Shown: positions 27,270-36,421, counted from the first letter of the stretch. The stretch: 60,276 nt of DNA from JAVBPT01 sp031549455 (GCA_031549455.1 JAVBPT010000007.1:1-60276); one strand, 5' to 3'. Translations and numbers: made by a program. Notes: generated by a model from the sequence alone, not told the origin.

Positions 27270-27560
27270 TTATAAATTTGTTTTTACATTCCCATCATCA
27301 TCAACATGTAGTCCGGCAAGTTTTGCCATGTCCACAATTGCTTCTTTGGAAATCTTGCTTCCTTTATAGTTGATTAGATTGTCCATATTGTTTGTAAATA
27401 GACAGCCCGCATTATATTTTTGTAATACGATTCTACCTGTATCATCAACAAAGATCTCAAGTGAATCTTTGATGTCGATATTTAGGTTCCTTCTAAGTTC
27501 TATTGGCAAAACAATCCGTCCAAGTTCGTCTACCTTTCTAACAATTCCTGTTGATTTCAT
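27270..27560 (-). CDS. abrB: AbrB/SpoVT-type transition-state regulator
   Basis: 96 residues. The N-terminal 48 residues are a classic AbrB DNA-binding domain (GIVRKVDELGRIVLPIELRR, then LEIFVDDTGRIVLQKY). The C-terminal half (KISKEAIVDMAKLAGLHVDD) is a short multimerisation-type region. In Bacillus, AbrB represses stationary-phase and biofilm genes during growth. The ATG at 27560 is 7 bases from AGGAGGGG; TTG at 27566 is too close. A near-consensus promoter lies upstream. The position near ricT and trmN6 mirrors Bacillus abrB. Confidence 0.92.
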   Translation of the reverse strand: MKSTGIVRKVDELGRIVLPIELRRNLNIDIKDSLEIFVDDTGRIVLQKYNAGCLFTNNMDNLINYKGSKISKEAIVDMAKLAGLHVDDDGNVKTNL

Positions 27561-27614
27561 AATCAAACCCCTCCTAAATAAATTTTAAATTCTCTTATCG
27601 CTTAATACAAACCT

Positions 27615-27643
27615 ATATTATCATAGTAATTTTTCAATGTCAA
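27615..27643 (-). promoter_or_regulatory. Promoter of abrB
   Basis: On the minus strand, TTGACA (27643-27638), a 17-base spacer and TAATAT (27620-27615). Confidence 0.8.
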
Positions 27644-27784
27644 CTAAATAGTAAAAATTCTTTAAATATTACAAATATAGTAAGAAACTTCTAGAATATG
27701 GGTAAAATGGCTGACATTACGGATTCAAATAAGTTTTAAAATAAGTGGATAAACTCATTTTTTTGTGCTATCATTTTTAAGTAG

Positions 27785-27862
27785 ATTCAAAATTTGAATT
27801 TAGAAAAAAGAGAGAAGCGGTTCACGCTTTCGTAGACTTTTGTCATCTACTATAATTAGTAG
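27785..27862. promoter_or_regulatory. Two dyad symmetries upstream of pilT
   Basis: ATTCAAA-A-TTTGAAT (27785-27799) and CTACTA-TAAT-TAGTAG (27847-27862) are perfect inverted repeats just upstream of the pilT promoter. They could be operator sites. The second could also form a hairpin that competes with GTAGA/TCTAC just before it. The remainder of the abrB-pilT gap (27561-27913) holds the two promoters and no gene. Confidence 0.4.
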
Positions 27863-27867
27863 GATAC

Positions 27868-27895
27868 TTTACAAATTTTAAAAAAATGTTATCAT
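27868..27895 (+). promoter_or_regulatory. Probable promoter of pilT
   Basis: TTTACA (27868-27873), a 16-base spacer and TATCAT (27890-27895). Confidence 0.55.
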
Positions 27896-27913
27896 AATAG
27901 AAAAGGAAAACAT

Positions 27914-28984
27914 ATGGGAAAGGTTTTAACATTCAATGAAATTTTTAATACAGTCTCTGAATTTGACGTCTCGGACATTCACCTGAACGTGGGATATAAA
28001 CCAGCTGTTCGGGTTTATGGGGACATTATTTTTCTAGACCAATTTCCGGTCATTGAGGATACGGATATGAGGGCCATGGCAGAAGAGCTTTTTATGGGAA
28101 GGATGTACCTGAAGCTTACGTATGACGCCAATGGTGAAATTGACTTCTCCTATTTTATAGGAAACCAAAGATTCAGGGTCAATCTATATAGAGTACAAAA
28201 TAAGGCGACGGTTGCAATCAGAATTGTGAAGCAACGGGTGAAAACCGCAAGTGAATTGGGCATTTTGCCGCTGGCTGAGAAGGTGGCAGAGTATACAAAG
28301 GGATTGATCTTGATTACTGGTCCAACGGGTAGTGGTAAGTCCACTACGCTTGCTGCTGTTGTGGAGCATATCAACACAGTCGAGTCCAGAAAGATCATCA
28401 CCATAGAGGATCCGGTGGAGTATAAGTTTACGCCTAATAAATGTATTATCAATCAAAGAGAACTGGGAATGGATACAAAGAGTTTTGCCAATGCACTTCG
28501 TGGTGCTTTACGGGAGGACCCGGATATCATCATGGTCGGGGAGCTTAGGGATGCGGAGACGATTAATATCGCCTTAACTGCGGTTGAGACGGGACACCTT
28601 GTGATCTCCACACTTCATACCCAAAGTGCAGCTCAGACCATTGATCGGATCATCGATGTGTTTCCGAACGAGGAACAGAATCGAATCACTAGTCAGCTTT
28701 CCTTGTCACTCAAACTGGCCGTGTCCCAAAAACTGATCAAGAATATTGACGGAGATGGCAGAGTTCTCTGTGAGGAAGTGTTAATCAACAACAGCAGAAT
28801 TATGGAACTTATTCGAAACAGGGAGACACATGAGATCATGAAGGAAATGCAAGAGGCAAATGATGGGTATACCAAAACGATGGATAAAACGCTGGCACAT
28901 CTTTTTAGAACGGGTAAAATCTCCATTGATGAGGTCAATATCAATGCGACGGATAAAGAATATATTCAAAGGTTGTTGGTATAG
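27914..28984 (+). CDS. pilT: Type IV pilus retraction ATPase PilT
   Basis: 356 residues, typical of PilT. These hexameric ATPases depolymerise type IV pili and drive twitching motility. The Walker A motif is GPTGSGKST (from residue 136), the Asp box EDPVEY, the Walker B region EDPDIIMVGELRDAETI, and the His box TGHLVISTLHTQSA. It lacks the long N-terminal extension of PilB. No other pilus genes are in the window, so the machine must be encoded elsewhere. The gene downstream starts 3 bases after the stop and is probably co-transcribed. Confidence 0.93.
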   Translation: MGKVLTFNEIFNTVSEFDVSDIHLNVGYKPAVRVYGDIIFLDQFPVIEDTDMRAMAEELFMGRMYLKLTYDANGEIDFSYFIGNQRFRVNLYRVQNKATVAIRIVKQRVKTASELGILPLAEKVAEYTKGLILITGPTGSGKSTTLAAVVEHINTVESRKIITIEDPVEYKFTPNKCIINQRELGMDTKSFANALRGALREDPDIIMVGELRDAETINIALTAVETGHLVISTLHTQSAAQTIDRIIDVFPNEEQNRITSQLSLSLKLAVSQKLIKNIDGDGRVLCEEVLINNSRIMELIRNRETHEIMKEMQEANDGYTKTMDKTLAHLFRTGKISIDEVNINATDKEYIQRLLV

Positions 28985-28986
28985 TT

Positions 28987-30426
28987 ATGAGTAAATATGA
29001 GAAAAGAAAACAGAAGAGGAATAGAAAAAGCTTTTTTGAAAGGCTTATTGTGATCACTTTTATGATGATTGTGACCTATCTTAGTTATTCTTTTTATATT
29101 TCCTATCAAAGCAGTAATACCATTGAAACCTTTGCACAGGTGGGAACGATGGAAAAGATTGTGGCAGGACGCGCCAAGATCATTAGGGACGAACAGATTC
29201 TTTATGCGCCCGCAAGCGGGGATATAGAGTACTACTATTTGGAAGGAGAAAAAGTAAAGAATAGCAGTAGGGTTATTAAGATTTACAAAAAGGATTTGAG
29301 TGTAGATATTGAAAAGAAGCTAGAGGAGATCGACCTTAACATTCTTAAGAAACAAGAAAAACGTGGGGATGTGTTGTATTACAATGATGAGATCAGAGAT
29401 ATTGATGCGTACATTTATGAACTTGTAAATGAATATATGAAATATAAGAACACCGACTATGTGTTTGACATTTATACATTAAAACGGGAGCTGCTCTCCA
29501 AAATATTGCAAAAGAGGGAATTGCTTGCAAGCGAAGAGACATCGTATACGAAGCAGGATACGGTGACACGAAATGATTACAACAACATGCTTGCCTCAAA
29601 TGTGAACTATATCACTGCGCCAGCTGGAGGGGTGATTTCTTATTATGTAGATGGATACGAGGAATATTTTACGGTGAGTAAGATCAAGATTTTAAATGAA
29701 AAATATTTACAGGTAGAACCCTCCAAATATATCATTACTTCTAAAAAGAATTATGTTAAGGAGAAAGAGGCGATTGCCAAAATCGTATCAACCGGAACCT
29801 GGTATATCACTGCGGTGCTTGATCAAAAACAAACAGAAGAATGGCAGGCCGGACAGGCGAAGAATATTCGAGTAAAAAATGTCAACGACGGAAATATTAA
29901 AGGGACCATTTATCATATTTTAGAGGATAAGAACAAGAACATTGTTACTTTTGTGGTGAGTCAGCAGCTCAATAAATATATGAGTTTTCGGGATATTGAG
30001 ATTGAGGTGATTGAAAGCAAGGTGGAGGGGATCAAAATACCCAAAGAGGCGATTATAAAAAAAGATTTACTGATTGTTCCAAATGAGTTTGTTAGCATCA
30101 ACCAAGGAAAGGAATATGTCATTCGATTGGAAGAAGGGCAAAAGAAAGCGGTCGGCGTTTCACTTCACTCCTCGGACGAGACATATGCTTATATAGAAGA
30201 AAGTGTTAAGGGAGTAAAACGCGGAGATGTGCTTGTGAGTTCAAAAGACAACAAGGAGACCACGCTAAGCGCGACAAAGGAGATTAGTGGAGTGAACATC
30301 TTAGTGGGCGATATTGTGATGTTTAAAAACATCAACATCATTGGCAGTAATCAGGAGGTTTGTATTGTGGATCAAAACGCGCCAAACAGCGTGAATGTTT
30401 ACGATAAAATAATTATAGAAAGTTGA
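28987..30426 (+). CDS. HlyD-like membrane-anchored protein upstream of sepF
   Basis: 479 residues. A basic N-terminus is followed by a single membrane helix (about 18-37, LIVITFMMIVTYLSYSFYI) and a large outer domain with barrel-sandwich (biotinyl-lipoyl-like) halves (ILYAPASGDIEYYYLEGEKV, and VNYITAPAGGVISYYVDGYE) split by a helical hairpin, as in HlyD/membrane-fusion proteins. Proteins of this kind are commonly found before sepF in Clostridia; their function is not settled, and no ABC transporter partner is here. It follows pilT by 2 bases and ends before a strong promoter for sepF. Confidence 0.78.
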   Translation: MSKYEKRKQKRNRKSFFERLIVITFMMIVTYLSYSFYISYQSSNTIETFAQVGTMEKIVAGRAKIIRDEQILYAPASGDIEYYYLEGEKVKNSSRVIKIYKKDLSVDIEKKLEEIDLNILKKQEKRGDVLYYNDEIRDIDAYIYELVNEYMKYKNTDYVFDIYTLKRELLSKILQKRELLASEETSYTKQDTVTRNDYNNMLASNVNYITAPAGGVISYYVDGYEEYFTVSKIKILNEKYLQVEPSKYIITSKKNYVKEKEAIAKIVSTGTWYITAVLDQKQTEEWQAGQAKNIRVKNVNDGNIKGTIYHILEDKNKNIVTFVVSQQLNKYMSFRDIEIEVIESKVEGIKIPKEAIIKKDLLIVPNEFVSINQGKEYVIRLEEGQKKAVGVSLHSSDETYAYIEESVKGVKRGDVLVSSKDNKETTLSATKEISGVNILVGDIVMFKNINIIGSNQEVCIVDQNAPNSVNVYDKIIIES

Positions 30427-30433
30427 AAAACTA

Positions 30434-30461
30434 TTGACATGGAACTACGATATGATATAAT
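30434..30461 (+). promoter_or_regulatory. Promoter of sepF-yggT-lspA-rluD
   Basis: TTGACA (30434-30439), a 16-base spacer and a perfect TATAAT (30456-30461). Confidence 0.8.
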
Positions 30462-30520
30462 GTGGTAAACATTGATAGAGAAGTTGTTTTGAATTATATA
30501 TATTTTTTTGGAGGAAAAAA

Positions 30521-31114
30521 ATGGGGATATTTGGAAAATTAGGTGCGGCGCTTGGTTTATATGAGTATGAGGAGTATACTCCGGATGACGATGAAACCAC
30601 AACGGTTGGGTATGATAAAAGAGAATCAAAAGAAATGAGTATGAGCTATGCAAAACCTCAAACAAGTTTCACAACTCCTTTTCCACAACCTGAGCACTTG
30701 GGTTTTGATACAGACAAAAGCTTCGATTATAGTGGAACAAAACCATTTATGAAAGGATCTCCAAAGGTGATGAATTTTAATAGTGGTGATCAAATTAAGA
30801 TGATCGTGATTAATCCGGACAGTTATGATGAAGCAAGAGACATTTGCGACTACATACGTTCGAAGAGACCGGTTGTTGTCAATCTAGAAAATATGGATTA
30901 TGAAATTGCGCAAAGAGTGATGGACTTTTTGAGTGGCTCTTGTTATTCTCTAAATGGAAATATACAAAGAGTGGCAAAGAATATTTTTATTATTGCACCA
31001 GACAACATTGACGTGACTTCAGATTTTAAATCCGATATAAAGGGAAAAGGAACGCAACTTCCTTGGATGAATTTTTCAACCAAACAAAGTACAGGCACAA
31101 GTCTTAGAGGCTAA
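30521..31114 (+). CDS. sepF: Cell division protein SepF
   Basis: 197 residues, somewhat longer than the Bacillus protein because of the linker. It begins MGIFGKLGAALGLYEYEEY, a membrane-binding amphipathic helix; then comes a charged, variable linker and the C-terminal SepF domain (about 85-170, MIVINPDSYDEARDICDYI and VVVNLENMDYEIAQRVMDF). SepF binds the C-terminus of FtsZ and forms rings that tether the Z-ring to the membrane. GGAGG precedes the ATG. The yggT start overlaps or touches the stop. Confidence 0.93.
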   Translation: MGIFGKLGAALGLYEYEEYTPDDDETTTVGYDKRESKEMSMSYAKPQTSFTTPFPQPEHLGFDTDKSFDYSGTKPFMKGSPKVMNFNSGDQIKMIVINPDSYDEARDICDYIRSKRPVVVNLENMDYEIAQRVMDFLSGSCYSLNGNIQRVAKNIFIIAPDNIDVTSDFKSDIKGKGTQLPWMNFSTKQSTGTSLRG

Positions 31115-31116
31115 TG

Positions 31117-31377
31117 ATGCAAATAGAGGTGCTTAAGGTTGCGGTTCGGTATTTTATAGAGGTGCTGATGTATTTGATTTTCTTTAGAGCCTTACTTTCC
31201 TGGCTTCCGCTTGGACAGAATCGGCTAACAAACTTTTTGGATGCGGTGACAGAACCGGTGGTAAAACCCATTCGGAGCCTGCTTTCAAAATCCAGTTTTC
31301 TAAACAATATGTCAGTTGATTTCTCTCCGTTCTTTGCATTTTTGCTACTTAGTTTTTTGTCAAGTTTATTTATGTAA
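31117..31377 (+). CDS. YggT family membrane protein
   Basis: 86 residues with two hydrophobic segments (about 10-30 and 65-85) separated by the family motif NRLTNFLDAVTEPVVKPIR. YggT/YlmG proteins are usually found after sepF and are associated with envelope or division functions; their precise role is unclear. Two ATGs are possible (31114 and 31117). The second is preferred, being 6 bases from AGAGG. lspA starts 8 bases after the stop. Confidence 0.88.
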   Translation: MQIEVLKVAVRYFIEVLMYLIFFRALLSWLPLGQNRLTNFLDAVTEPVVKPIRSLLSKSSFLNNMSVDFSPFFAFLLLSFLSSLFM

Positions 31378-31385
31378 GAGGAAGT

Positions 31386-31835
31386 ATGATCATATTAAGT
31401 ATATTAGTAGCATTGGATCAGGTTGCAAAATACTTTTTTAAAAGGTTATTGCAACCTTATTATATTGAGTATGGGATAAAAGGGCTCATGAGTTTTTTGT
31501 ATGTGGAAAATCGTGGAGCCGCTTTTGGCATTTTTCAAGGCAAGGCTTTCTTTCTCATATTGGTTCCAATTCTTTCAATCTTTCTTTTGCAGTATATGAT
31601 GTACCTAAATCATAAAGAGGAGAAAAGTAGGCTATTACACTATGCACTGATCCTGATTATGGCAGGAGCAATTGGCAATCTGATCGATCGGATTGCCAGA
31701 GGATATGTGATCGACTTTATTCAGCTTGAATTTATAGATTTTCCGGTTTTTAACTTGGCAGATTGCTATGTAAACATCGGTTGTTTTCTTCTGGTTTTAT
31801 CGTGTTTTATAAAGAAGGATGAAGTAGATGGATGA
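31386..31835 (+). CDS. lspA: Lipoprotein signal peptidase (signal peptidase II)
   Basis: 149 residues with four membrane helices. It removes signal peptides from prolipoproteins such as the one encoded at 4230. The catalytic aspartates are D110 (GYVIDFI) and D126 (FNLADCYVNIG); ENRGAAFGIF and GNLIDR are also conserved. Its first ATG follows AGAGGAAGT. The 3' end overlaps rluD by 8 bases. Confidence 0.95.
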   Translation: MIILSILVALDQVAKYFFKRLLQPYYIEYGIKGLMSFLYVENRGAAFGIFQGKAFFLILVPILSIFLLQYMMYLNHKEEKSRLLHYALILIMAGAIGNLIDRIARGYVIDFIQLEFIDFPVFNLADCYVNIGCFLLVLSCFIKKDEVDG

Positions 31836-32760
31836 GAAAATAGAGGCGTTTTCATATGTTGTGGAAGAGGCGGGGAGATTAGACTTATATCTAACCTCGA
31901 GTTTTGATGATTACTCCAGAACCTACATTCAGAAGCTCATTAAAGAGGACCATGTGCTTGTGAACGGGGTGAGTAGAAGAGCGAGTTATATTCTGAAAAA
32001 AGATGATGTGGTGACGTTGCAGGTTAAACCACCCCAAGAGACGGCTGTTTTGCCTGAGGACATTCAGCTGGATATTTTATATGATGATGATGATATTGTG
32101 ATTGTGAATAAAAAACAGGGGATGGTGGTCCATCCCGCGCCTGGAAATAATAGTGGTACACTTGTCAATGCGTTGGTCTACCATTATAAGGATAAACTCT
32201 CAGAGGTCAATGGCGTTTTAAGACCGGGGATTGTCCATCGGATTGATAAAGATACGGCGGGCATTCTTGTCGTTGCTAAAAACACCAAGGCACACATAGA
32301 CCTATCTGAGCAGTTTAAGGTACATAGCATTACTAGAGTATATCATGCAATTGTGGTTGGCAATATGAAAGAGGATAAGGGGACGATTGATAAACCCATT
32401 GGCAGATCAGAAAAAGACAGGAAAAAAATGGAGGTCACCACTAAAAACAGTAGAAGAGCGGTTACAAATTTTAGGGTTTTGGAACAATTAGACGGTTTTA
32501 CCCATGTGGCCTGTAGGCTTGAGACGGGCAGAACACATCAGATCAGAGTTCACCTATCCTATATCGGATATCCCATTTTGGGGGATCAAACGTATCAGAG
32601 AAATCAAAGTTTAAATGAGAAATATAGCCTCGAAGGTCAGCTTTTATTTGCAAAGAAATTGGGATTTATTCATCCCACCACGAGAGAATATATTGAGTTT
32701 GAGGTGGAGCTACCAGATTATTTTAAAGAGATGTTAGAAAGATTAAAGGCGAGGAATTAG
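31828..32760 (+). CDS. rluD: RluD-type pseudouridine synthase
   Basis: 310 residues. An N-terminal S4 RNA-binding domain (RTYIQKLIKEDHVLVNG, about 15-75) is followed by the RluA-family catalytic domain with HRIDKDTAGILVVAK, whose catalytic aspartate should be D140, and a late RTHQIRVHL motif. Family members modify 23S rRNA uridines (helix 69 for E. coli RluD); specificity cannot be read from sequence. It overlaps lspA by 8 bases, an order common in Bacillota. The stop overlaps the stop of the convergent gene (TTAG at 32757-32760). Confidence 0.92.
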   Translation: MDEKIEAFSYVVEEAGRLDLYLTSSFDDYSRTYIQKLIKEDHVLVNGVSRRASYILKKDDVVTLQVKPPQETAVLPEDIQLDILYDDDDIVIVNKKQGMVVHPAPGNNSGTLVNALVYHYKDKLSEVNGVLRPGIVHRIDKDTAGILVVAKNTKAHIDLSEQFKVHSITRVYHAIVVGNMKEDKGTIDKPIGRSEKDRKKMEVTTKNSRRAVTNFRVLEQLDGFTHVACRLETGRTHQIRVHLSYIGYPILGDQTYQRNQSLNEKYSLEGQLLFAKKLGFIHPTTREYIEFEVELPDYFKEMLERLKARN

Positions 32761-33632
32761 GTCTCCACAGCCACTTCCTGAGGCTTTGCTACTGTATATA
32801 GAATGTCTATGTATGCATTTGTAGTCATGGCAAGAAGATCGTCCCCCTCTATTTGCATTCCTTGATTTAGGTGATCGCACACAAGTGATTTTAAGGAGAA
32901 AAGGGACTCTTCATCCGATAAATTCAAATCGCTTGCTACAAGCAAGGTAACCATTGCGGCATTTAAATCCGCGTCATAGGTAAGATTTTCTAGCTGATCA
33001 TCGGTTACATCATATTTAGAACAGAACTCACTATTTTTACTTGTGAAGTCTTGAATTCGGATGTCCCGACCTTCTATAAATAAAAGCTTGAGTCGGTTTA
33101 AAGAGGTTTTTAGACTCGGAATCAGAACACTAGGATTCTCTTCAACTTCTTCCGTTCCAAAAAGCGAGACAAATATTTTGAGTCGTGAGGCAAGTCCATC
33201 AAAGCTTTTTGACAGAAGGAATGGGCACTTATTGACCATCCGAATTGGATTCAATCCAAGACACTTTATGGACTCCAAAGAGGAAATCATATTTTCCTCA
33301 GAGCAGGTGAGCGACTTTGGGTTGGTTTCTAGGACCTTTTTCCAGTCGAGAGAAATGCCATTGCAGCTTAATTCTCTTAACTGTTCCGCTCTGGTATTGA
33401 TTGTCTCCATACGATGGTCTAATAGTTTTGTAGAAAAGCATAACTGTTCCCCTTTTAACTTAAGGGAGAGCATTTTTTTATAGTCAAGTCCAAGTTGTCG
33501 AATGTTTAAAACCTTCATAAAAGCGGTTTCGCACGTGGTGGCGGTGTCTCCCTGATAAGCGATTAAGATTTTTAGTAAGTATTCGGCTTCACTTTTGGTG
33601 AACCCTTTTTCCATAATCTCTTCTATTCTCAT
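32757..33632 (-). CDS. Helical-repeat protein with mTERF-like repeats
   Basis: 291 residues from the ATG at 33632, which has AAGG about 7 bases upstream; a longer frame to 33758 runs through the divergent promoter and is rejected. The protein is almost all helical. Three units of about 31 residues recur: NPKSLTC (104-110) followed by NMISSLESIKCLGL, CPFLLSKS (136-143) followed by LASRLKIFVSLFG, and NPSVLIPS (166-173) followed by LNRLKLLFIEG. A proline at 105, 137 and 167, then a Leu-rich helix pair, is the hallmark of mTERF repeats, which in eukaryotic organelles bind nucleic acid. Bacterial examples are little known. No signal peptide or catalytic motif is seen. The fold call is by pattern only. 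Confidence 0.55.
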   Translation of the reverse strand: MRIEEIMEKGFTKSEAEYLLKILIAYQGDTATTCETAFMKVLNIRQLGLDYKKMLSLKLKGEQLCFSTKLLDHRMETINTRAEQLRELSCNGISLDWKKVLETNPKSLTCSEENMISSLESIKCLGLNPIRMVNKCPFLLSKSFDGLASRLKIFVSLFGTEEVEENPSVLIPSLKTSLNRLKLLFIEGRDIRIQDFTSKNSEFCSKYDVTDDQLENLTYDADLNAAMVTLLVASDLNLSDEESLFSLKSLVCDHLNQGMQIEGDDLLAMTTNAYIDILYTVAKPQEVAVET

Positions 33633-33699
33633 ATTCAACCTTTTTGGAAGATTATACCATTTCCATGGAGCTCTGTCAATACCATTCAGAGATTTTATA

Positions 33700-33727
33700 T
33701 TGTAAAAACATTTTTTAGTTATATAAT
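33700..33727 (+). promoter_or_regulatory. Promoter of the SLH protein gene
   Basis: TTGTAA (33700-33705), a 16-base spacer and TATAAT (33722-33727), about 30 bases before the ATG. Confidence 0.65.
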
Positions 33728-33758
33728 AAGTGTAAGAATCTTGTCGAAAGAGGTCCAT

Positions 33759-36305
33759 ATGAGAGGTAAAATAGTTTTATTGTTTTTCATTTGCATAACC
33801 AGTCTATTGTTTTCAATATCTGCATGGGCGGATTTTAGTGATCTAAAATCCACAAGCTGGGCATACCATCCGGTGAAGCAACTAGTGGGTAAAAATGTTT
33901 TAACAGGATATCCAGACGGGACATTTAGACCAGATGCCTTTGTGTCTCGCTATGAGTTCGCAAAGATTATGACGCTTGCCATCAATCTGTCGAATGCAAC
34001 CAATGTGGAAGAAACTTTTTTGGATGTCAAACAGGCCAGCTGGGCCTATCCTTATGTTGAAGCAAGCAAGTTTTATCTTTCGGGTTACAATATATCAGGC
34101 GATTCCTATTTTATGGGAAATGAAGAGGCCGTTCGAGAAGACATGGCGGTTGCACTTGTAAAGGCCCTAAGTATTGAGGTTGGAAACGATGATACAGAGG
34201 CGTTAAAAACCATCTTTAAAGACCATCAGGAGATTGCTTCAAACCTCAAAAAGTATGTTTTGGCCGCCTATAAGAATGGACTCATTAGCGGATATCCGGA
34301 TGGCACGTTTCGTCCCCAAGGAAAGATCACAAGAGCAGAAACGGCCAGCCTGCTCATTAAGGTGATGGGCTCAGAGGCGATTAAGAAGGTGAGCTACGAC
34401 GAATTTGGAAAGATTAAACACACTGTGAACGTGACGTCCACCTATCCGGAGAGAGACCAAAAGGACGTTCTATCAGGAAAACAAGTGATTAAGGTATGGT
34501 TTAGCAACGTGCTGGGAAGGCCTTTACATGGTGAGTACTGGGGCGCACGAGTGATGAATAAAAACGGAGAGATCATTGCGAATAAGATCAATTTTGCGGA
34601 TGAGAATCTCATCACCATTGATGCCGATCTACTTGCCGAGGAAACCTATACTGTGACCCTAAAGGGGTTAGTGGATCGGTATCAAAATCGAATAGAAGAG
34701 AATAGCTTTACTTTTAACACAAAAGAAAATGATAAGAGCGGAGTGGGCTCGACAGTGCCAGCAAGCGGGGTGACCATTCAAACCGTAAAAGAGATCCGGG
34801 TAATCTATTTAAAAGATGTGAATCTTACTCTTGACCAGTTTTACATCGAGGATGAGATGGGTGTGAGCAAAAAGCATCTGTTCTCTGAATGTGTTATGGA
34901 ATCAGAAAGAGTAGCAGTATTTAAAATGGCAGAGGGAGCACTTACTGGTGGGAAATATACTATCACACTACTTGGGGTAAGAGAGATAGGCAAAGAAGTC
35001 TTGCCAACGTATCAGTTTTCCTTTACTGTAACCCAGGAAAAGGCAAGCTTTAATTTCCTGGGTTCGGTGCCGTCCAACGGCTCGCGGATCGATGTTTCGG
35101 GAACCAATCTGCTGCTTAGTTTTGACAAAGAAATCACAAAAGAGAACGTGAAGGTTACCATTACACCCAATCGCGATGGGAAGGCCACGTATGATGTGGG
35201 GATGGATAAACTAGAACCAAGAAAATTGATGATTACGTTAAATCATTTAGAAGAGAATACCGATTATCATATTTTGATAGAAGGCATTTGGGATGCGGAC
35301 AAGACCTCCGCACTGAGGGTTAATTTATACCACATGACAAAAACCACCACCAAGTTCTTGAGTATTAGCCCCAAAGACAACAGCTCCATTCTTGCATCAG
35401 ACAGCTATGCAACCTTATACTTCAGTGATAAGGTGGATATTTCAAAGGCAAAGGCCACCATTGATCCCAATCACAATGGAGAGACGAAACTAGAATTAAA
35501 GTATAGTGAAGGAGCCCTCCCAAAGGAGACCTTGCTGTTATACTTTAAAAATTTGGAGGCCAATAAAAAGTATGATATTTTGATTGATGGTTTGAGAACC
35601 ACCTCAGGTGCTCTGATGGTTCCGATTCAACTGGTTTATACCACCATCGAAACAAGTAAGGTCTCGATCATCAAAACAAATGTCAGTCAGGGTCAAAAAA
35701 ATGTGAAACGAAACCAAGTCTTTTCAATCGAGTTTAGTCAGGGGGGAATTGATTCAAAGTATGTTGCGGGAAGAAGCCTAAGGCTTGAGATGTGGAGGGA
35801 CGGAAAGTATGAGTACTCCTATGAACATTTGTTTAAGAATGAAAAAGGGGATCAGGTTTTCATCTATTTTGATAAACCACTAAAAGCACAATCGAATTAT
35901 ACGATCAAGGTGAAGGATATTTTGGATCAACAGGGGAACCAAATACACGATGTATATGAGTTGAACTTTACAACGGGGGATGTACTAGAAGAGAATAAGG
36001 AAAAACTCGTTCTGGGAGATTATAGTGAAGCCGCTAAAAAGGGCGAGGTGTATATAGTAGATCAGAATCATACAAAGATATTGAAGATAGAGATTGATGA
36101 AGCGGCTAAAAAGATACTCGATAAACTCTTTAAAGCAGACGGGACATACAACACGGATCTTGTAACGATTCATGTTGGCACAACGGGTTCGGGATTGGGT
36201 AAGCAGGAGCTGAGAATTTATAATCTAAACGGGTGGTCGGCATTGTTTGACGGCACCTGCAGTGATGAGGATTTTGAGAAATATATGGAACAAAAAGCAA
36301 GGTGA
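33759..36305 (+). CDS. S-layer-homology surface protein with Ig-like repeats
   Basis: 848 residues. A signal peptide (MRGKIVLLFFICITSLLFSI, cleaved near AWA-DF, about residue 24) leads into three SLH domains (about 25-80, 88-145 and 150-210; SWAYHPVKQLVGK with TGYPDGTFRPDAFVSRYEFA is the first). SLH triplets bind secondary cell-wall polymers and hold the protein on the surface. Four or five Ig-like (Big_5-type) beta domains follow, each opening near a VPSNGSRIDVSGTNLLLSF-like phrase. The C-terminal 90 residues are a charged, non-repeated tail. The ATG at 33759 follows GAGGT; the upstream TTG frame adds nothing. It is a structural or receptor-type surface protein with no enzyme motif seen. Confidence 0.9.
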   Translation: MRGKIVLLFFICITSLLFSISAWADFSDLKSTSWAYHPVKQLVGKNVLTGYPDGTFRPDAFVSRYEFAKIMTLAINLSNATNVEETFLDVKQASWAYPYVEASKFYLSGYNISGDSYFMGNEEAVREDMAVALVKALSIEVGNDDTEALKTIFKDHQEIASNLKKYVLAAYKNGLISGYPDGTFRPQGKITRAETASLLIKVMGSEAIKKVSYDEFGKIKHTVNVTSTYPERDQKDVLSGKQVIKVWFSNVLGRPLHGEYWGARVMNKNGEIIANKINFADENLITIDADLLAEETYTVTLKGLVDRYQNRIEENSFTFNTKENDKSGVGSTVPASGVTIQTVKEIRVIYLKDVNLTLDQFYIEDEMGVSKKHLFSECVMESERVAVFKMAEGALTGGKYTITLLGVREIGKEVLPTYQFSFTVTQEKASFNFLGSVPSNGSRIDVSGTNLLLSFDKEITKENVKVTITPNRDGKATYDVGMDKLEPRKLMITLNHLEENTDYHILIEGIWDADKTSALRVNLYHMTKTTTKFLSISPKDNSSILASDSYATLYFSDKVDISKAKATIDPNHNGETKLELKYSEGALPKETLLLYFKNLEANKKYDILIDGLRTTSGALMVPIQLVYTTIETSKVSIIKTNVSQGQKNVKRNQVFSIEFSQGGIDSKYVAGRSLRLEMWRDGKYEYSYEHLFKNEKGDQVFIYFDKPLKAQSNYTIKVKDILDQQGNQIHDVYELNFTTGDVLEENKEKLVLGDYSEAAKKGEVYIVDQNHTKILKIEIDEAAKKILDKLFKADGTYNTDLVTIHVGTTGSGLGKQELRIYNLNGWSALFDGTCSDEDFEKYMEQKAR

Positions 36306-36323
36306 TTTTTCATCTTGCTTTTT
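36292..36323 (+). terminator. Terminator of the SLH gene
   Basis: AAAAAGCAAGGTGA pairs with CATCTTGCTTTTT. It overlaps the last codons of the gene. Confidence 0.82.
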
Positions 36324-36421
36324 GTTAGGATGCTCCTCATGACACAAATTTTTTCAAAAGGCTGAGCCATATACTTTTTACTTTTTTTATGATACAATCT
36401 AGACAAAACAAGGAGAAAATC

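Noticed and set aside
27800..27913. c-di-GMP riboswitch before pilT
   Set aside because: Short hairpins are present, but none of the conserved riboswitch core sequences.
33633..33758. N-terminal extension of the mTERF-like gene
   Set aside because: It would run through the divergent promoter region and has no ribosome site; the ATG at 33632 does.
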